Below, piece by piece: positions 17,206-25,672 of a stretch of 64,000 nucleotides of DNA (its first letter is position 1; each line of letters begins with the position of its first letter). Where the stretch lies: NCBI GenBank assembly GCA_963750045.1, contig CAVVPD010000006.1, positions 124,001 through 188,000 on the forward strand, read 5' to 3'. The position numbers and the translations under genes are program-made. The notes beneath the pieces were generated by a model, which did no database searches, was not told where the DNA came from, and saw only the letters and a program-made list of their open reading frames with translations. The stretch is from DASUAS01 sp963750045. Lineage in GTDB: Bacteria > Actinomycetota > Acidimicrobiia > IMCC26256 > DASPTH01.

Positions 17206-18123
17206 TCAGAGGTCGCGGCTGATGCTGCGGTTGATGGCGGCGAGGGTGGCGCGGGCCGCGCCCTCGATCGGGGTCGCACCCTCGGCGGCGCCCCGCCGGT
17301 GGGTACGCGCGAGCGGGTCGGTGACCGACGCCACCACCAGGAAGCGCCGGTCGGGGGTGGTCTCGACGGTCCGGGCCCAGCCCGGGAGGTACGCGAGGTC
17401 GGGGAGGAAGGCGCGGACGGCGTAGACCGTTGCCTCCACCGCGGCCGGCAGTCCGCTCGCGGTCGAGGCACGACCGACGGCCTCCTGCTCGTCGCGCGCC
17501 AACCGGACGGTCAGCTCGCCGACGGCCGGATCGGTGGTGATCTCCACCAGCCGCAGCCGGGCCTCGTGCTCGTGCGGACCGCCGTCACCCCACCGCACCA
17601 CCTCGACCGCCACCGCGCACCTCGGATCGGAGCGGTCCGCGTGCTCGGACGCGAGCACGGTGGCGTCGCGGGCGAGGTCGTCGTAGGCCTCGGGCCCGGC
17701 CTGGATCTCGACGAGGAGCAGACCGTCGGTCTCCAGGAGGCCGACGGCGACGACGCCCTGCAGGCGCCGCAGCTGCAGCTCGAGCTGGTCGAGCGTCACG
17801 AGGCGTGGTCGCCCGGGCTGGTCGCGGGCGTCGTAGCGGAAGGCGAGCGCACCCAGCGCGAGCATCAGGTCCGTGAGGACCGGGTCGACGAGCGGCGGTT
17901 GCAGGTAGAGGCCGGGCTCCGCGCGGTGCAGGCCCTGTTCGTCGTCGTGGAGCGGCTTGCGCCCGGCGTGCAGCACCTGGCGCCCGAAACCGGGGACGTC
18001 CACGACCACCGCTGCGTCCTCCAGCGCGTAGAGGTCGACCAGCTCGTCGAGCGCCCGGTAGACGGTGCCGATTCCCGAGCCCACTCGGGCCGATTCGACG
18101 AGCGATTCGCTGGTTTCGACCAC
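17206..18123 (-). CDS. Hypothetical protein
   Basis: This 305-residue acidic soluble protein is not recognised. It has no signal peptide or membrane helix. The N-terminal half is Asp/Glu/Leu-rich (ALEDAAVVVDVPGFGRQVLHAGR near residue 35), and the middle holds a short alpha/beta-looking module (GVVAVGLLETDGLLLVEIQ near 122-142). A GAF- or roadblock-like sensory fold is conceivable but unproven. It is transcribed divergently from argS across a 144 bp gap and converges with the DUF7064-like gene. Codon use looks like its neighbours, so there is no sign of recent transfer. Confidence 0.65.
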   Translation of the reverse strand: MVETSESLVESARVGSGIGTVYRALDELVDLYALEDAAVVVDVPGFGRQVLHAGRKPLHDDEQGLHRAEPGLYLQPPLVDPVLTDLMLALGALAFRYDARDQPGRPRLVTLDQLELQLRRLQGVVAVGLLETDGLLLVEIQAGPEAYDDLARDATVLASEHADRSDPRCAVAVEVVRWGDGGPHEHEARLRLVEITTDPAVGELTVRLARDEQEAVGRASTASGLPAAVEATVYAVRAFLPDLAYLPGWARTVETTPDRRFLVVASVTDPLARTHRRGAAEGATPIEGAARATLAAINRSISRDL

Positions 18124-18267
18124 TACCCCTCCGCCGCGTTTCGCCGACGTTAGCCCGCGACCGCGGGGCCTCCGAACGAGACGCCGAATCGACGGTCGAA
18201 TCGCCCCGAGGGCGCGCGGAACGCCCCACTACCATGCGCTGACACGGCGAGCGGCGAAGGGCGCCGG

Positions 18268-19929
18268 GTGCCGTCGACCCTCGTGATCCGTGACCACCTC
18301 ATCGCCGCACTCCAGGCCGCGCTCGACGCCGTGGGCTTCCCCGCGCCGCGGGGCGGCATCGAGCTCGCCCCGCCGAAGGACGCCGAGCACGGCGACTTCA
18401 CCACCAACGTCGCACTCCAACTGGCCAAGCCCCTGGGAATGTCGCCGCGCGACGTCGCGGCCAAGCTCGTGGTCGAGCTCGAACGTGAGCGCCCGCCCTA
18501 CCTCGAACGGGTCGAGATCGCGGGCCACGGCTTCCTGAACCTGTACCTCGCTCCCGCCTGGCTGCACGAGGTGCTGCTGGCCGTGGTGGCGACGGGCGAG
18601 CGCTACGGCCACGGCCACTCGCTCGACGGCCGACGCATCAACCTCGAGTTCGTCTCTGCCAACCCCACCGGCCCGCTCCACGCCGGCGGGGGCCGCTGGG
18701 TCGCGGTCGGCGACGCCCTCGCCAACCTCCTGGCCGCCGAGGGCGCCGAGGTACACCGCGAGTACTACCTGAACGACGCCGGCAACCAGCTCGACACCTT
18801 CGCGGCGTCGCTGATGGCCCGGTACCGGGGTGAGGAACCGCCCGAAGACGGCTACCAGGGCCGGTACGTGGTCGAGATGGCCGACCGCATGCGCGCCGAG
18901 CTGGGCGACGCGGTCACCGAGGAGCACGCGCGCGAGTGGGGATACCGCGACGCGGTCCGGGGGCTCCGGGAGGACCTGGGGCGGATCGGCGTCCACTTCG
19001 ACACCTGGTTCTCCGAGCGCACCCTCCACGAAACGGGTCAGGTCCGGCGTGTGCTCGACGACCTGCGCGCCCGCGGCGTCGTCTACGAGCAGGACGGCGC
19101 GACGTGGTTGCGGGCCACCGACTTCGGCGACCAACGCGACCGCGTGCTCGTGAAGTCGGACGGCTCCACCACCTATCTCTGCAACGACATCGCCTACCAC
19201 CGCAGCAAGTTCGACCGCGGTTGGGAACACCTGGTCGACATCTGGGGGGCCGACCACCACGGCCAGGTGAAGTCGCTGCAGGCGGGCATGGAGGCACTCG
19301 GGTACCCGACCGGTGAGCCCGAGGTGCTGCTCGGGCAACTGGTGAAGCTGGAGCGGGCCGGTCAGCTCGTTCGCCTGTCGCGGCGTGCCGGCAACGTCAT
19401 CACGCTCGCCGACATCCTCGACGACGTCGATCCCGACGTCGCCCGGCTCACCTTCCTCCTCCAGGGCATCGACACGACGCAGACCTTCGACCTCGACGTC
19501 GTCACGTCGCAGTCGATGGAGAACCCCGTGTACTACGTGCAGTACGCGCACGCCCGGATCGCGTCGATCGGGCGCAAGGCCGCCGAACGAGGCATCTCGA
19601 GGCTTCCCATCCTCGAAACGTCGCTCGCGCCGCTCGTGCACGACCGCGAGCTCGATCTCCTGCGCGCGCTCGAGGCCTACCCCCGAGTGCTCGCCGAGGC
19701 TGCCGAGCTGCGCGCGCCGCACCGCGTCACGACCTGGGTGCGCGACTTCGCCAAGTCGTTCCACGGCTTCTACCGCGATTGCCGCGTCATCTCCGACGAC
19801 GCCGCGCTCACCCAGGCCCGCCTCTGGTTGGCCGAGGCGAGTCGCCTCGGCCTGGCGAACGCGCTCGCCATCCTCGGTGTGCACGCGCCCGACGAGATGT
19901 CGCGCATCGACGACGACGAGCGCGAGTGA
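18268..19929 (+). CDS. argS: Arginyl-tRNA synthetase
   Basis: The 553-residue class I synthetase charges tRNA-Arg with arginine. An N-terminal additional domain precedes the catalytic core. The HIGH motif is degenerate, ANPTGPLHAGGGRW near residues 130-143, and the tRNA-synthetase insert NREYYLNDAGNQ-type segment follows (EYYLNDAGNQ). The domain WGADHHGQVKSL is present. No KMSKS lysine motif is found; RLSRRAGN near 370 occupies its place, as is usual in ArgRS. The C-terminal anticodon-binding domain ends with ALAILGVHAPDEMSRI. It is the first gene of the argS-lysA-hom-thrC order conserved in actinobacteria. The stop overlaps the lysA ATG by one base. Confidence 0.97.
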   Translation: MPSTLVIRDHLIAALQAALDAVGFPAPRGGIELAPPKDAEHGDFTTNVALQLAKPLGMSPRDVAAKLVVELERERPPYLERVEIAGHGFLNLYLAPAWLHEVLLAVVATGERYGHGHSLDGRRINLEFVSANPTGPLHAGGGRWVAVGDALANLLAAEGAEVHREYYLNDAGNQLDTFAASLMARYRGEEPPEDGYQGRYVVEMADRMRAELGDAVTEEHAREWGYRDAVRGLREDLGRIGVHFDTWFSERTLHETGQVRRVLDDLRARGVVYEQDGATWLRATDFGDQRDRVLVKSDGSTTYLCNDIAYHRSKFDRGWEHLVDIWGADHHGQVKSLQAGMEALGYPTGEPEVLLGQLVKLERAGQLVRLSRRAGNVITLADILDDVDPDVARLTFLLQGIDTTQTFDLDVVTSQSMENPVYYVQYAHARIASIGRKAAERGISRLPILETSLAPLVHDRELDLLRALEAYPRVLAEAAELRAPHRVTTWVRDFAKSFHGFYRDCRVISDDAALTQARLWLAEASRLGLANALAILGVHAPDEMSRIDDDERE

Positions 19930-21272
19930 TGGCCGTCCCGGTGGACGCCCCGGTCGCGTTGGGACTGTTGCCCCGCAGCGCGCGCGTCGACGAACGCGGG
20001 CGCCTGGTGATGGGCGGATGCGACGTCGAGGAGCTGGCGGACGTGTTCGGCACGCCGCTCTACGTCTACTGCGAGGCCGAGCTGCGCGCCCGGTGCCGGG
20101 AGTACCGCGACGCCTTCGGCGTCGACGCGGTGTCGTACGCGGCCAAGGCGTTCCTGTGCGGTGCGATGGCGCGGCTCGTCGACGAGGAGGGCATGTACCT
20201 CGACGTCGCCACCGGGGGCGAGCTGCACGTCGCGCGGCGGGCCGGGTTCCCGGCCGCCCGCGTCGTCTACCACGGCAACAACAAGTCCGACGCCGAGTTG
20301 CGGGCCGGTCTCGAACAGGGGGTCGGTCGCATCGTCGTCGACTCCTTCGACGAGCTCGACCGCATCGAGCGCCTCGTGGCCGACGGCCTCCCGGCGCCCC
20401 GGGTGCTGGTGCGGGTCACGCCCGGGGTCGAGGCTCACACCCACGAGTACATCGCCACCGGGGCCGACGACTCGAAGTTCGGGTTCACCGTGTCGAACGG
20501 CGCGGCCCGCGAGGCCGCGCTGCGGGCCGCCAAGTCCGACGCCATGGAGCTGGCCGGGTTCCACTGCCACATCGGATCGCAGATCCTCGCGCTCGAGTCG
20601 TTCGCGTTGGCCGCCGCGGTCGTCGCCGATCTCGCGGCCGACGTCGCACGACAGACCGGTGCGCCGGTCGAAGAGATCAACCTGGGCGGAGGCCTCGGCG
20701 TGCCCTACACCGCCGACGAGCTCGACGCGCCGTCGATCGCCACGTTCGCCGCGACCGTGCGCGAGGCCTACGCGGTCGCGTGTGGGCGCGCCGGGCTCGA
20801 CCCCGCCCCGCGGCTCACCGTCGAGGCCGGCCGCTCGATCGCGGGTCCGTCGGGGATCACGCTCTACGCCGTCGGCACCATCAAGGAGATCTCGGGGGTG
20901 CGCACCTACGTCGCCGTCGACGGGGGGATGAGCGACAATCCCCGCCCCGCCACCTACGCGGCCCGGTACGAGGCGTTCCTCCCGGCACGGGTGACCGCGG
21001 CGCGCCCGCTCACCGCCGCGGTCGCCGGCAAGCACTGCGAGCAGGGCGACATCCTGGTGCGCGAGGCGCACCTCCCGGCCGACACCGCCGTGGGCGACGT
21101 GCTGGCGACCCCGGTGACCGGCGCCTACGGCCACTCGATGGCCTCGAACTACAACCTGGTCCCCCGACCCGCGGTCGTCTTCGTGAGCGACGGCCGTGCC
21201 CGGGTCGTGGTGCGCCGCGAGTCGCTCGATGATCTCGTCGCTCGCGACCAGTTCGAGTCTGGGGGAGACTGA
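19929..21272 (+). CDS. lysA: Diaminopimelate decarboxylase
   Basis: The protein is 447 residues with an ATG overlapping the argS stop. This PLP-dependent fold III decarboxylase performs the last step of lysine biosynthesis. The PLP lysine sits in VSYAAKAFL near residue 63. HCHIGSQI near 215, the Gly-rich phosphate site NLGGGLGVPY near 250 and CEQGDIL near 365 (substrate-binding Cys from the partner subunit) are all present. The C-terminal GAYGHSMASNYN block is conserved. It is complete and intact. It lies in the aspartate-family segment with hom and thrC. Confidence 0.97.
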   Translation: MAVPVDAPVALGLLPRSARVDERGRLVMGGCDVEELADVFGTPLYVYCEAELRARCREYRDAFGVDAVSYAAKAFLCGAMARLVDEEGMYLDVATGGELHVARRAGFPAARVVYHGNNKSDAELRAGLEQGVGRIVVDSFDELDRIERLVADGLPAPRVLVRVTPGVEAHTHEYIATGADDSKFGFTVSNGAAREAALRAAKSDAMELAGFHCHIGSQILALESFALAAAVVADLAADVARQTGAPVEEINLGGGLGVPYTADELDAPSIATFAATVREAYAVACGRAGLDPAPRLTVEAGRSIAGPSGITLYAVGTIKEISGVRTYVAVDGGMSDNPRPATYAARYEAFLPARVTAARPLTAAVAGKHCEQGDILVREAHLPADTAVGDVLATPVTGAYGHSMASNYNLVPRPAVVFVSDGRARVVVRRESLDDLVARDQFESGGD

Positions 21273-21276
21273 CTCC

Positions 21277-22566
21277 ATGGAACAACGGGTGAGGGTCGGC
21301 ATCCTCGGCTGCGGTCATGTCGGTGGCGCGTTGGTCCGGTTGATCCACGACCATGCCGATGTGATCGAGGCCCGCGCGGGGGTGCCGCTCGAAGTCGCGC
21401 GCGTCGCCGTTGCCGACCTCACCAAGGAACGCGACCTGCCGCTACCGATGCGCTGCTTCACCGACGACGCCGCCGCGGTGGTGGGAGACCCCGACGTCGA
21501 CATCGTGGTCGAGGTGATCGGCGGCATCGAGCCGGCCCGCGCCCTCATCGTCGAGGCGCTCATGGGCGGCAAACCCGTGGTCACCGCCAACAAGGAGCTC
21601 ATCGCCACCCACGGCCGGGAGCTGTTCGAGACCGCCGAGGGCGCCGGGGTCGACATCCTGTTCGAGGCGTCGGTGGGAGGGGGCATCCCGCTCATCCGCC
21701 CGCTGCGCGAATCGCTGGCCGGCGACCGCATCCGCCGCGTCATGGGCATCGTCAACGGCACCACCAACTACATCCTCACCCGCATGACCGATGCGGGCGC
21801 CTCGTTCGCCGATGCCCTCGCCGAGGCGCAACGCCTCGGGTTCGCCGAAGCCGACCCGACCGCCGATGTCGAGGGCTTCGACGCCGCGGCCAAGGCCGCG
21901 ATCATCGCCTCCATCGCGTTCGGCGCCCGCGTCGTGGCCGGCGACGTCTACCGCGAGGGGATCGCCGACGTGACCCTCGACGACATCGCCTCTGCCCGCG
22001 ATCTCGGCTACGTGGTGAAGCTGCTGGCGGTGGCGGAGGAGTTCGACGGTGAGGTCGCGGTGCGGGTGCATCCGGCGATGGTGCCGGCCCGTCATCCGCT
22101 CGCCTCGGTGCGCGACTCGTTCAACGCGGTGTTCATCGAGGGCGACGCGGTGGGCGAGCTGATGCTCTACGGGCGCGGCGCGGGCGGCGCGCCGACCGCG
22201 TCGGCGGTGCTCGGCGACCTCGTCGACGCGGCCAAGAACCTGGTGGAGGGGCGCAAGGGCGCGACCATCGGCACCCTCGCGCCGAAGCCGATCCGCGCCA
22301 TCGACGACGTCGAGTCGCAGTTCTACCTCCTGATGGAGGTGCCGGACCGGCCGGGTGTGCTGGCCGCCATCGCCGCCACCTTCGCCGAGCACGGTGTGTC
22401 GATCCGCTCCATGCAGCAACGCGACAAGGGCGAGGAGGCGCGGCTCATCTTCGTCACCCACAAGGCGCGCGAATCCGATCTCCGCGACACCGTCGGTGCC
22501 CTGCGCGACGTGGAACAGGTGCACCGCGTCGGCGCGGTCCTCCGGGTGATGGGCGAGGAAGAATGA
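21277..22566 (+). CDS. hom: Homoserine dehydrogenase
   Basis: The 429-residue NAD(P)H-dependent enzyme converts aspartate semialdehyde to homoserine. The Rossmann motif VGILGCGHVGGALV opens the protein; VTANKELIATHG lies near residue 104 and the catalytic core IVNGTTNYILTRM near 155-170. EADPTADVEGFDAAAKA contains the substrate-binding Asp/Lys pair. A C-terminal ACT domain (about 350-429, VPDRPGVLAAIAATFAEHGVSI) implies feedback control by threonine, as in the actinobacterial enzyme (thrA). ATG 21277 is 4 nt after the lysA stop. The stop overlaps thrC as ATGA. Confidence 0.97.
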   Translation: MEQRVRVGILGCGHVGGALVRLIHDHADVIEARAGVPLEVARVAVADLTKERDLPLPMRCFTDDAAAVVGDPDVDIVVEVIGGIEPARALIVEALMGGKPVVTANKELIATHGRELFETAEGAGVDILFEASVGGGIPLIRPLRESLAGDRIRRVMGIVNGTTNYILTRMTDAGASFADALAEAQRLGFAEADPTADVEGFDAAAKAAIIASIAFGARVVAGDVYREGIADVTLDDIASARDLGYVVKLLAVAEEFDGEVAVRVHPAMVPARHPLASVRDSFNAVFIEGDAVGELMLYGRGAGGAPTASAVLGDLVDAAKNLVEGRKGATIGTLAPKPIRAIDDVESQFYLLMEVPDRPGVLAAIAATFAEHGVSIRSMQQRDKGEEARLIFVTHKARESDLRDTVGALRDVEQVHRVGAVLRVMGEEE

Positions 22567-23639
22567 CCACGGCACCGGTCGCCCGGACCTGGCCCGGGGT
22601 CATCGAGGCGTACCGCGACCACCTGCCGGTCACCCCGTCGACCCCCGTGATCACGCTGCTCGAGGGCAACACGCCGTTGCTCGACGCGCCGCGCGTCGCG
22701 CAACGAGCGGGCGTCGCCCGGGTGTGCCTCAAGGTCGAGGGCCTGAACCCGACCGGTTCCTTCAAGGACCGCGGCATGACGATGGCGATCTCCGCCGCGG
22801 TGGAACGCGACGCCAAAGTGGTGATCTGCGCGTCGACGGGCAACACGTCGGCGTCTGCCGCCGCGTACGCGGCGCGCGCCGGACTCCTGTGCGCGGTCGT
22901 GATCCCCCAAGGGCAGATCGCGGTGGGCAAGCTCGCGCAAGCGCTCATTCACGGCGCGCGGGTCGTGCCGGTGCTGGGTACGTTCGACCGCGCGCTCGAG
23001 ATCGTGCGCGAGTTGGGGGAACGTCCCGGCATCGAGGTCGTGAACTCGGTGAATCCGGTACGGATCGAGGGTCAGAAGACCGCGGCGTTCGAGATCGTCG
23101 ACGTGCTGGGCGACGCACCCACGGTGCATTCGATCCCGGTCGGCAACGCCGGGAACATCACCGCGTACTGGCGGGGCTACTCGGAATTCGTGGCGCTCGG
23201 CCGCGCCACGCGCGCGCCGCGCATGCTCGGCTGGCAGGCCGCGGGGGCGGCGCCGCTCGTGCGGGGTGAGCCGGTGCTCCATCCCGAGACGATCGCCACC
23301 GCGATCCAGATCGGGAACCCCGCGTCGTGGCAGGGCGCCATCGCCGCCCGGGACCAGTCGGGCGGACACATCGGGGCCGTCACCGACGCGCAGATCATCG
23401 AGGCCTACCGCATGCTGGCGTCCGACGAGGGATGCTTCGTCGAGCCGGCGTCGGCCGCTTCGGTCGCGGGGTTGCTCCAGGCGTCGGCCGACGGTCTGCT
23501 CGCGGCCGACGACATCGTCGTCTGCACGGTCACCGGTCACGGGCTCAAGGACCCGCAACGCGCCATCGCCGAGGTGCAGGTGGGCGGCCCGGTCGACGCG
23601 TCGTCGGCGACGGTGGCCGCCGCCCTCGACCTGTCGTGA
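22563..23639 (+). CDS. thrC: Threonine synthase
   Basis: The 358-residue PLP enzyme converts O-phosphohomoserine to threonine. It shows the short actinobacterial form: EGNTPLLDAPRVA near residue 33, the PLP lysine in NPTGSFKDRGMTMA near 62-70, ICASTGNTSASAAAYAARAG near 88, the phosphate loop PVGNAGNITAYWRGY near 195, and FVEPASAASVAGLLQ near 300. It is coupled to hom by an ATGA overlap. No thrB follows: the next gene is a short-chain dehydrogenase starting within the thrC stop (GTGA), so homoserine phosphorylation must come from elsewhere. Confidence 0.97.
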   Translation: MTTAPVARTWPGVIEAYRDHLPVTPSTPVITLLEGNTPLLDAPRVAQRAGVARVCLKVEGLNPTGSFKDRGMTMAISAAVERDAKVVICASTGNTSASAAAYAARAGLLCAVVIPQGQIAVGKLAQALIHGARVVPVLGTFDRALEIVRELGERPGIEVVNSVNPVRIEGQKTAAFEIVDVLGDAPTVHSIPVGNAGNITAYWRGYSEFVALGRATRAPRMLGWQAAGAAPLVRGEPVLHPETIATAIQIGNPASWQGAIAARDQSGGHIGAVTDAQIIEAYRMLASDEGCFVEPASAASVAGLLQASADGLLAADDIVVCTVTGHGLKDPQRAIAEVQVGGPVDASSATVAAALDLS

Positions 23640-24419
23640 ACGCCGGCGTCGCCCTCGTCACCGGCGCGTCGGCCGGCATCGGGCGTGCCTTCGCGCACGG
23701 ACTCGCCGCCCGGGGACACGACCTCGTGCTCGTCGCGCGCGACGCCGGCCGGCTCGCCGAGCTCGGTGGCGAGCTCGGGCGCGCGCACTCGGTCGCGGCG
23801 GAGCCACTGGCCGCCGACCTGTTGACCGCCGACGGCCTCGCCGCGGTGGAGGCGCGCCTGCCGCGACGCCGGGCGACCGGTGGATCTCCTCGTGAACAAC
23901 GCGGGATTCGGCACGTTCGGCCGCTTCGCCGAGCTCGACGTCGACCCCGAGGTACGGGAGATCGAGCTCAACGTCGTCGCTCTCGTACGGCTCACGCACG
24001 CCGCGCTGGCGGCGATGGAGGCACGCGGCCGGGGCGCGATCGTCAACATCTCGTCGCTGGCCGCCTACCAACCCGCGCCGATGAGTGCGACCTACGGCGC
24101 GACCAAGGCGTTCGTGCACAGCTTCACCCACGCGGTCCGCGAGGAGGCGCGGGGGAGCGGGGTGCAGGTGCTGCTCGTCTGCCCCGGCTACACCCACACC
24201 GAGTTCCACGACCGCGCCGGCCTCGGGCCCACCGGCGTCCCCGAGTTCGCGTGGCAATCGGCCGGCACCGTCGTCGACGTCGCGCTGCGCGACCTCGACC
24301 GTGGCCGGTCGGTGTCGATCCCCGGAGTGCTCAACCGGGTCGCGGCCGCGCTCTCGAGCATGGCGCCCGCCGGGATCACCCGGCGGGTCGCGGGTGTGGT
24401 GGTCAAGCGCTCGGGGTGA
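23636..24419 (+). CDS. Short-chain dehydrogenase/reductase, frame broken at 23861
   Basis: The GTG start at 23636 is nested in the thrC stop. The N-terminus has the classical SDR cofactor motif LVTGASAGIGRAFA. After codon 75 the frame is lost, and the +1 frame continues with DLLVNNAGFGTFGRF, the Ser of NISSLAAYQPAPMSAT, the catalytic YGATKAFV and the post-catalytic VCPGYTHTEF. Removing one C after CTG at 23858-23860 restores a seamless LRDAGRPVDLLVNN. The corrected protein is about 260 residues, normal for an SDR. Its substrate is unknown; location in the threonine operon may be only transcriptional convenience. Confidence 0.87.
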
Positions 24420-24437
24420 GCTGCCCGAAGCGGGCGT

Positions 24438-25616
24438 TCAGCTCCCCGCTCCGTCGATCCGGAAGACACCGTCGGCGAGCGACAGCACGTAGAGGGCGCC
24501 GCCGTTGCCCTGCCCGAAACTCGAGACGGACTCGGCGTGCAGCCCCGAGTCGCGCACCGTCACGCCGCCGGCCTGGTCGGGTGCGACCGCTCGGATGGTG
24601 CCGTCGCAGTTGTCGCTGAAGAGGTAGGTGCCGGTGAGCGCGGGGATCTTCGTGCCGCGGTACACGTACCCGCCGACGATCGCGCACGCCCCGGTGTCGT
24701 GGGAGACGTCGAGGACGGGCGCGATCGCGTTCGCGGGCGCTTCGCCGCCGTACGCGTGCGTGCCCTCGAGCCGGTTCCAGCCGAAGTTGTCGCCCCGGCC
24801 CGCATCGCGCCCGTTCGTGGCGGGAACGTGGTCGATCTCCTCCCACGCGTTCTGGCCGACGTCGCCGATCCACAGGTCGCCGTTCGCGCGGTCGAAGGAG
24901 AAGCGCCAGGGGTTGCGCAGCCCGTACGCCCAGACCTCGGGACGGGCGCCGGCGCGGTCGACGAACGGGTTGTCGGGTGGCACCGAGTACGCCGAATCTC
25001 CGGACGATGGATCCGGCGCGATGCGCAGGATCTTCCCCAGCAGGGTGCCGAGCGACTGCGCGTTGCCGCCGGCGACGTGTCCCGGGCCACGGTCGCCCTG
25101 CGCGCCACCGTCGCCGAGGCCGATGTAGAGGTAGCTGTCGGGCCCGAAGGCGAGCTGTCCGCCGTTGTGGTTCGACGCCGGCTGGTCGACGGCGAGGATG
25201 GTCCTGCGCGACGACGGATCGGCGTTGCGGCCGAGCATGACGAGCTGGTCGACCCGGGTGTTGCCGTCGGTGTCGGTGTAGTCGACGTAGAGGCGCGCGC
25301 CGTCGGGCGAGAACGCCAACCCGAGCAGTCCACGTTCTCCGCCGTCCTGGCTCACCCGGTCGGTGAGGTCGACGACCGGCGCCGCCGACACCTGTCCCCT
25401 GCGGATCGCGCGCACCGCGCCCCCCTGTTGGGTGACGTACAAGGTACGGGTACCGGGTCGGGCCGCCATCGCCGTCGCGCCCTCGAGGGCGGCGACCGGG
25501 GTGAGGCGCAGCCTGGGCGTCGCAGCGCCCGCAGGGGCGGTCGCGACGATCGCGCCACCCAGGCTGCACAGGGCGAGCGCGAGGGCGATGGCGCAGTTGA
25601 TCGCGGGCCTGCGCAT
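24438..25616 (-). CDS. Secreted PQQ-dependent sugar dehydrogenase-like beta-propeller
   Basis: The 392-residue protein begins with a signal peptide (RRPAINCAIALALALCSLGG, cleavage probably near AGA-A at 31-32). The six-bladed glucose/sorbosone dehydrogenase propeller is recognisable by GGERGLLGLAFSPD near residue 92, ASNHNGGQLAFGPDSYLYIGLGDGG around 146-170, EVWAYGLRNPWRFSFD near 226 and GYVYRGTKIP near 317. Homologs are soluble aldose dehydrogenases or lectin-like propellers; PQQ binding cannot be confirmed by eye. It is transcribed against the threonine genes and sits between the SDR and the mutase-like gene, where thrB would be expected. Confidence 0.9.
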   Translation of the reverse strand: MRRPAINCAIALALALCSLGGAIVATAPAGAATPRLRLTPVAALEGATAMAARPGTRTLYVTQQGGAVRAIRRGQVSAAPVVDLTDRVSQDGGERGLLGLAFSPDGARLYVDYTDTDGNTRVDQLVMLGRNADPSSRRTILAVDQPASNHNGGQLAFGPDSYLYIGLGDGGAQGDRGPGHVAGGNAQSLGTLLGKILRIAPDPSSGDSAYSVPPDNPFVDRAGARPEVWAYGLRNPWRFSFDRANGDLWIGDVGQNAWEEIDHVPATNGRDAGRGDNFGWNRLEGTHAYGGEAPANAIAPVLDVSHDTGACAIVGGYVYRGTKIPALTGTYLFSDNCDGTIRAVAPDQAGGVTVRDSGLHAESVSSFGQGNGGALYVLSLADGVFRIDGAGS

Positions 25617-25660
25617 GACTCCGGCACCGTACCGGCTGAGGTCGTCGCCGCGACCTCGCG

Positions 25661-25666
25661 TACGCT
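25661..25666 (+). promoter_or_regulatory. -10-like box for leaderless mutase-like gene
   Basis: TACGCT ends 6 nt before the ATG at 25673. Confidence 0.4.
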
Positions 25667-25672
25667 GGGCGG

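Noticed and set aside
18268..19929. Loss of function of argS because HIGH and KMSKS are degenerate
   Set aside because: ArgRS enzymes commonly lack KMSKS, and HAGG fits the variation seen at HIGH; the rest of the protein is intact.
23636..24419. thrB (homoserine kinase) after thrC
   Set aside because: The gene encodes an SDR (GASAGIGRA, NNAG, YGATK), with no GHMP kinase motif.
24420..24437. Rho-independent terminator between convergent SDR and sugar dehydrogenase genes
   Set aside because: GCCCG-AAG-CGGGC forms only a 5-bp stem and no T-tract follows on either strand.
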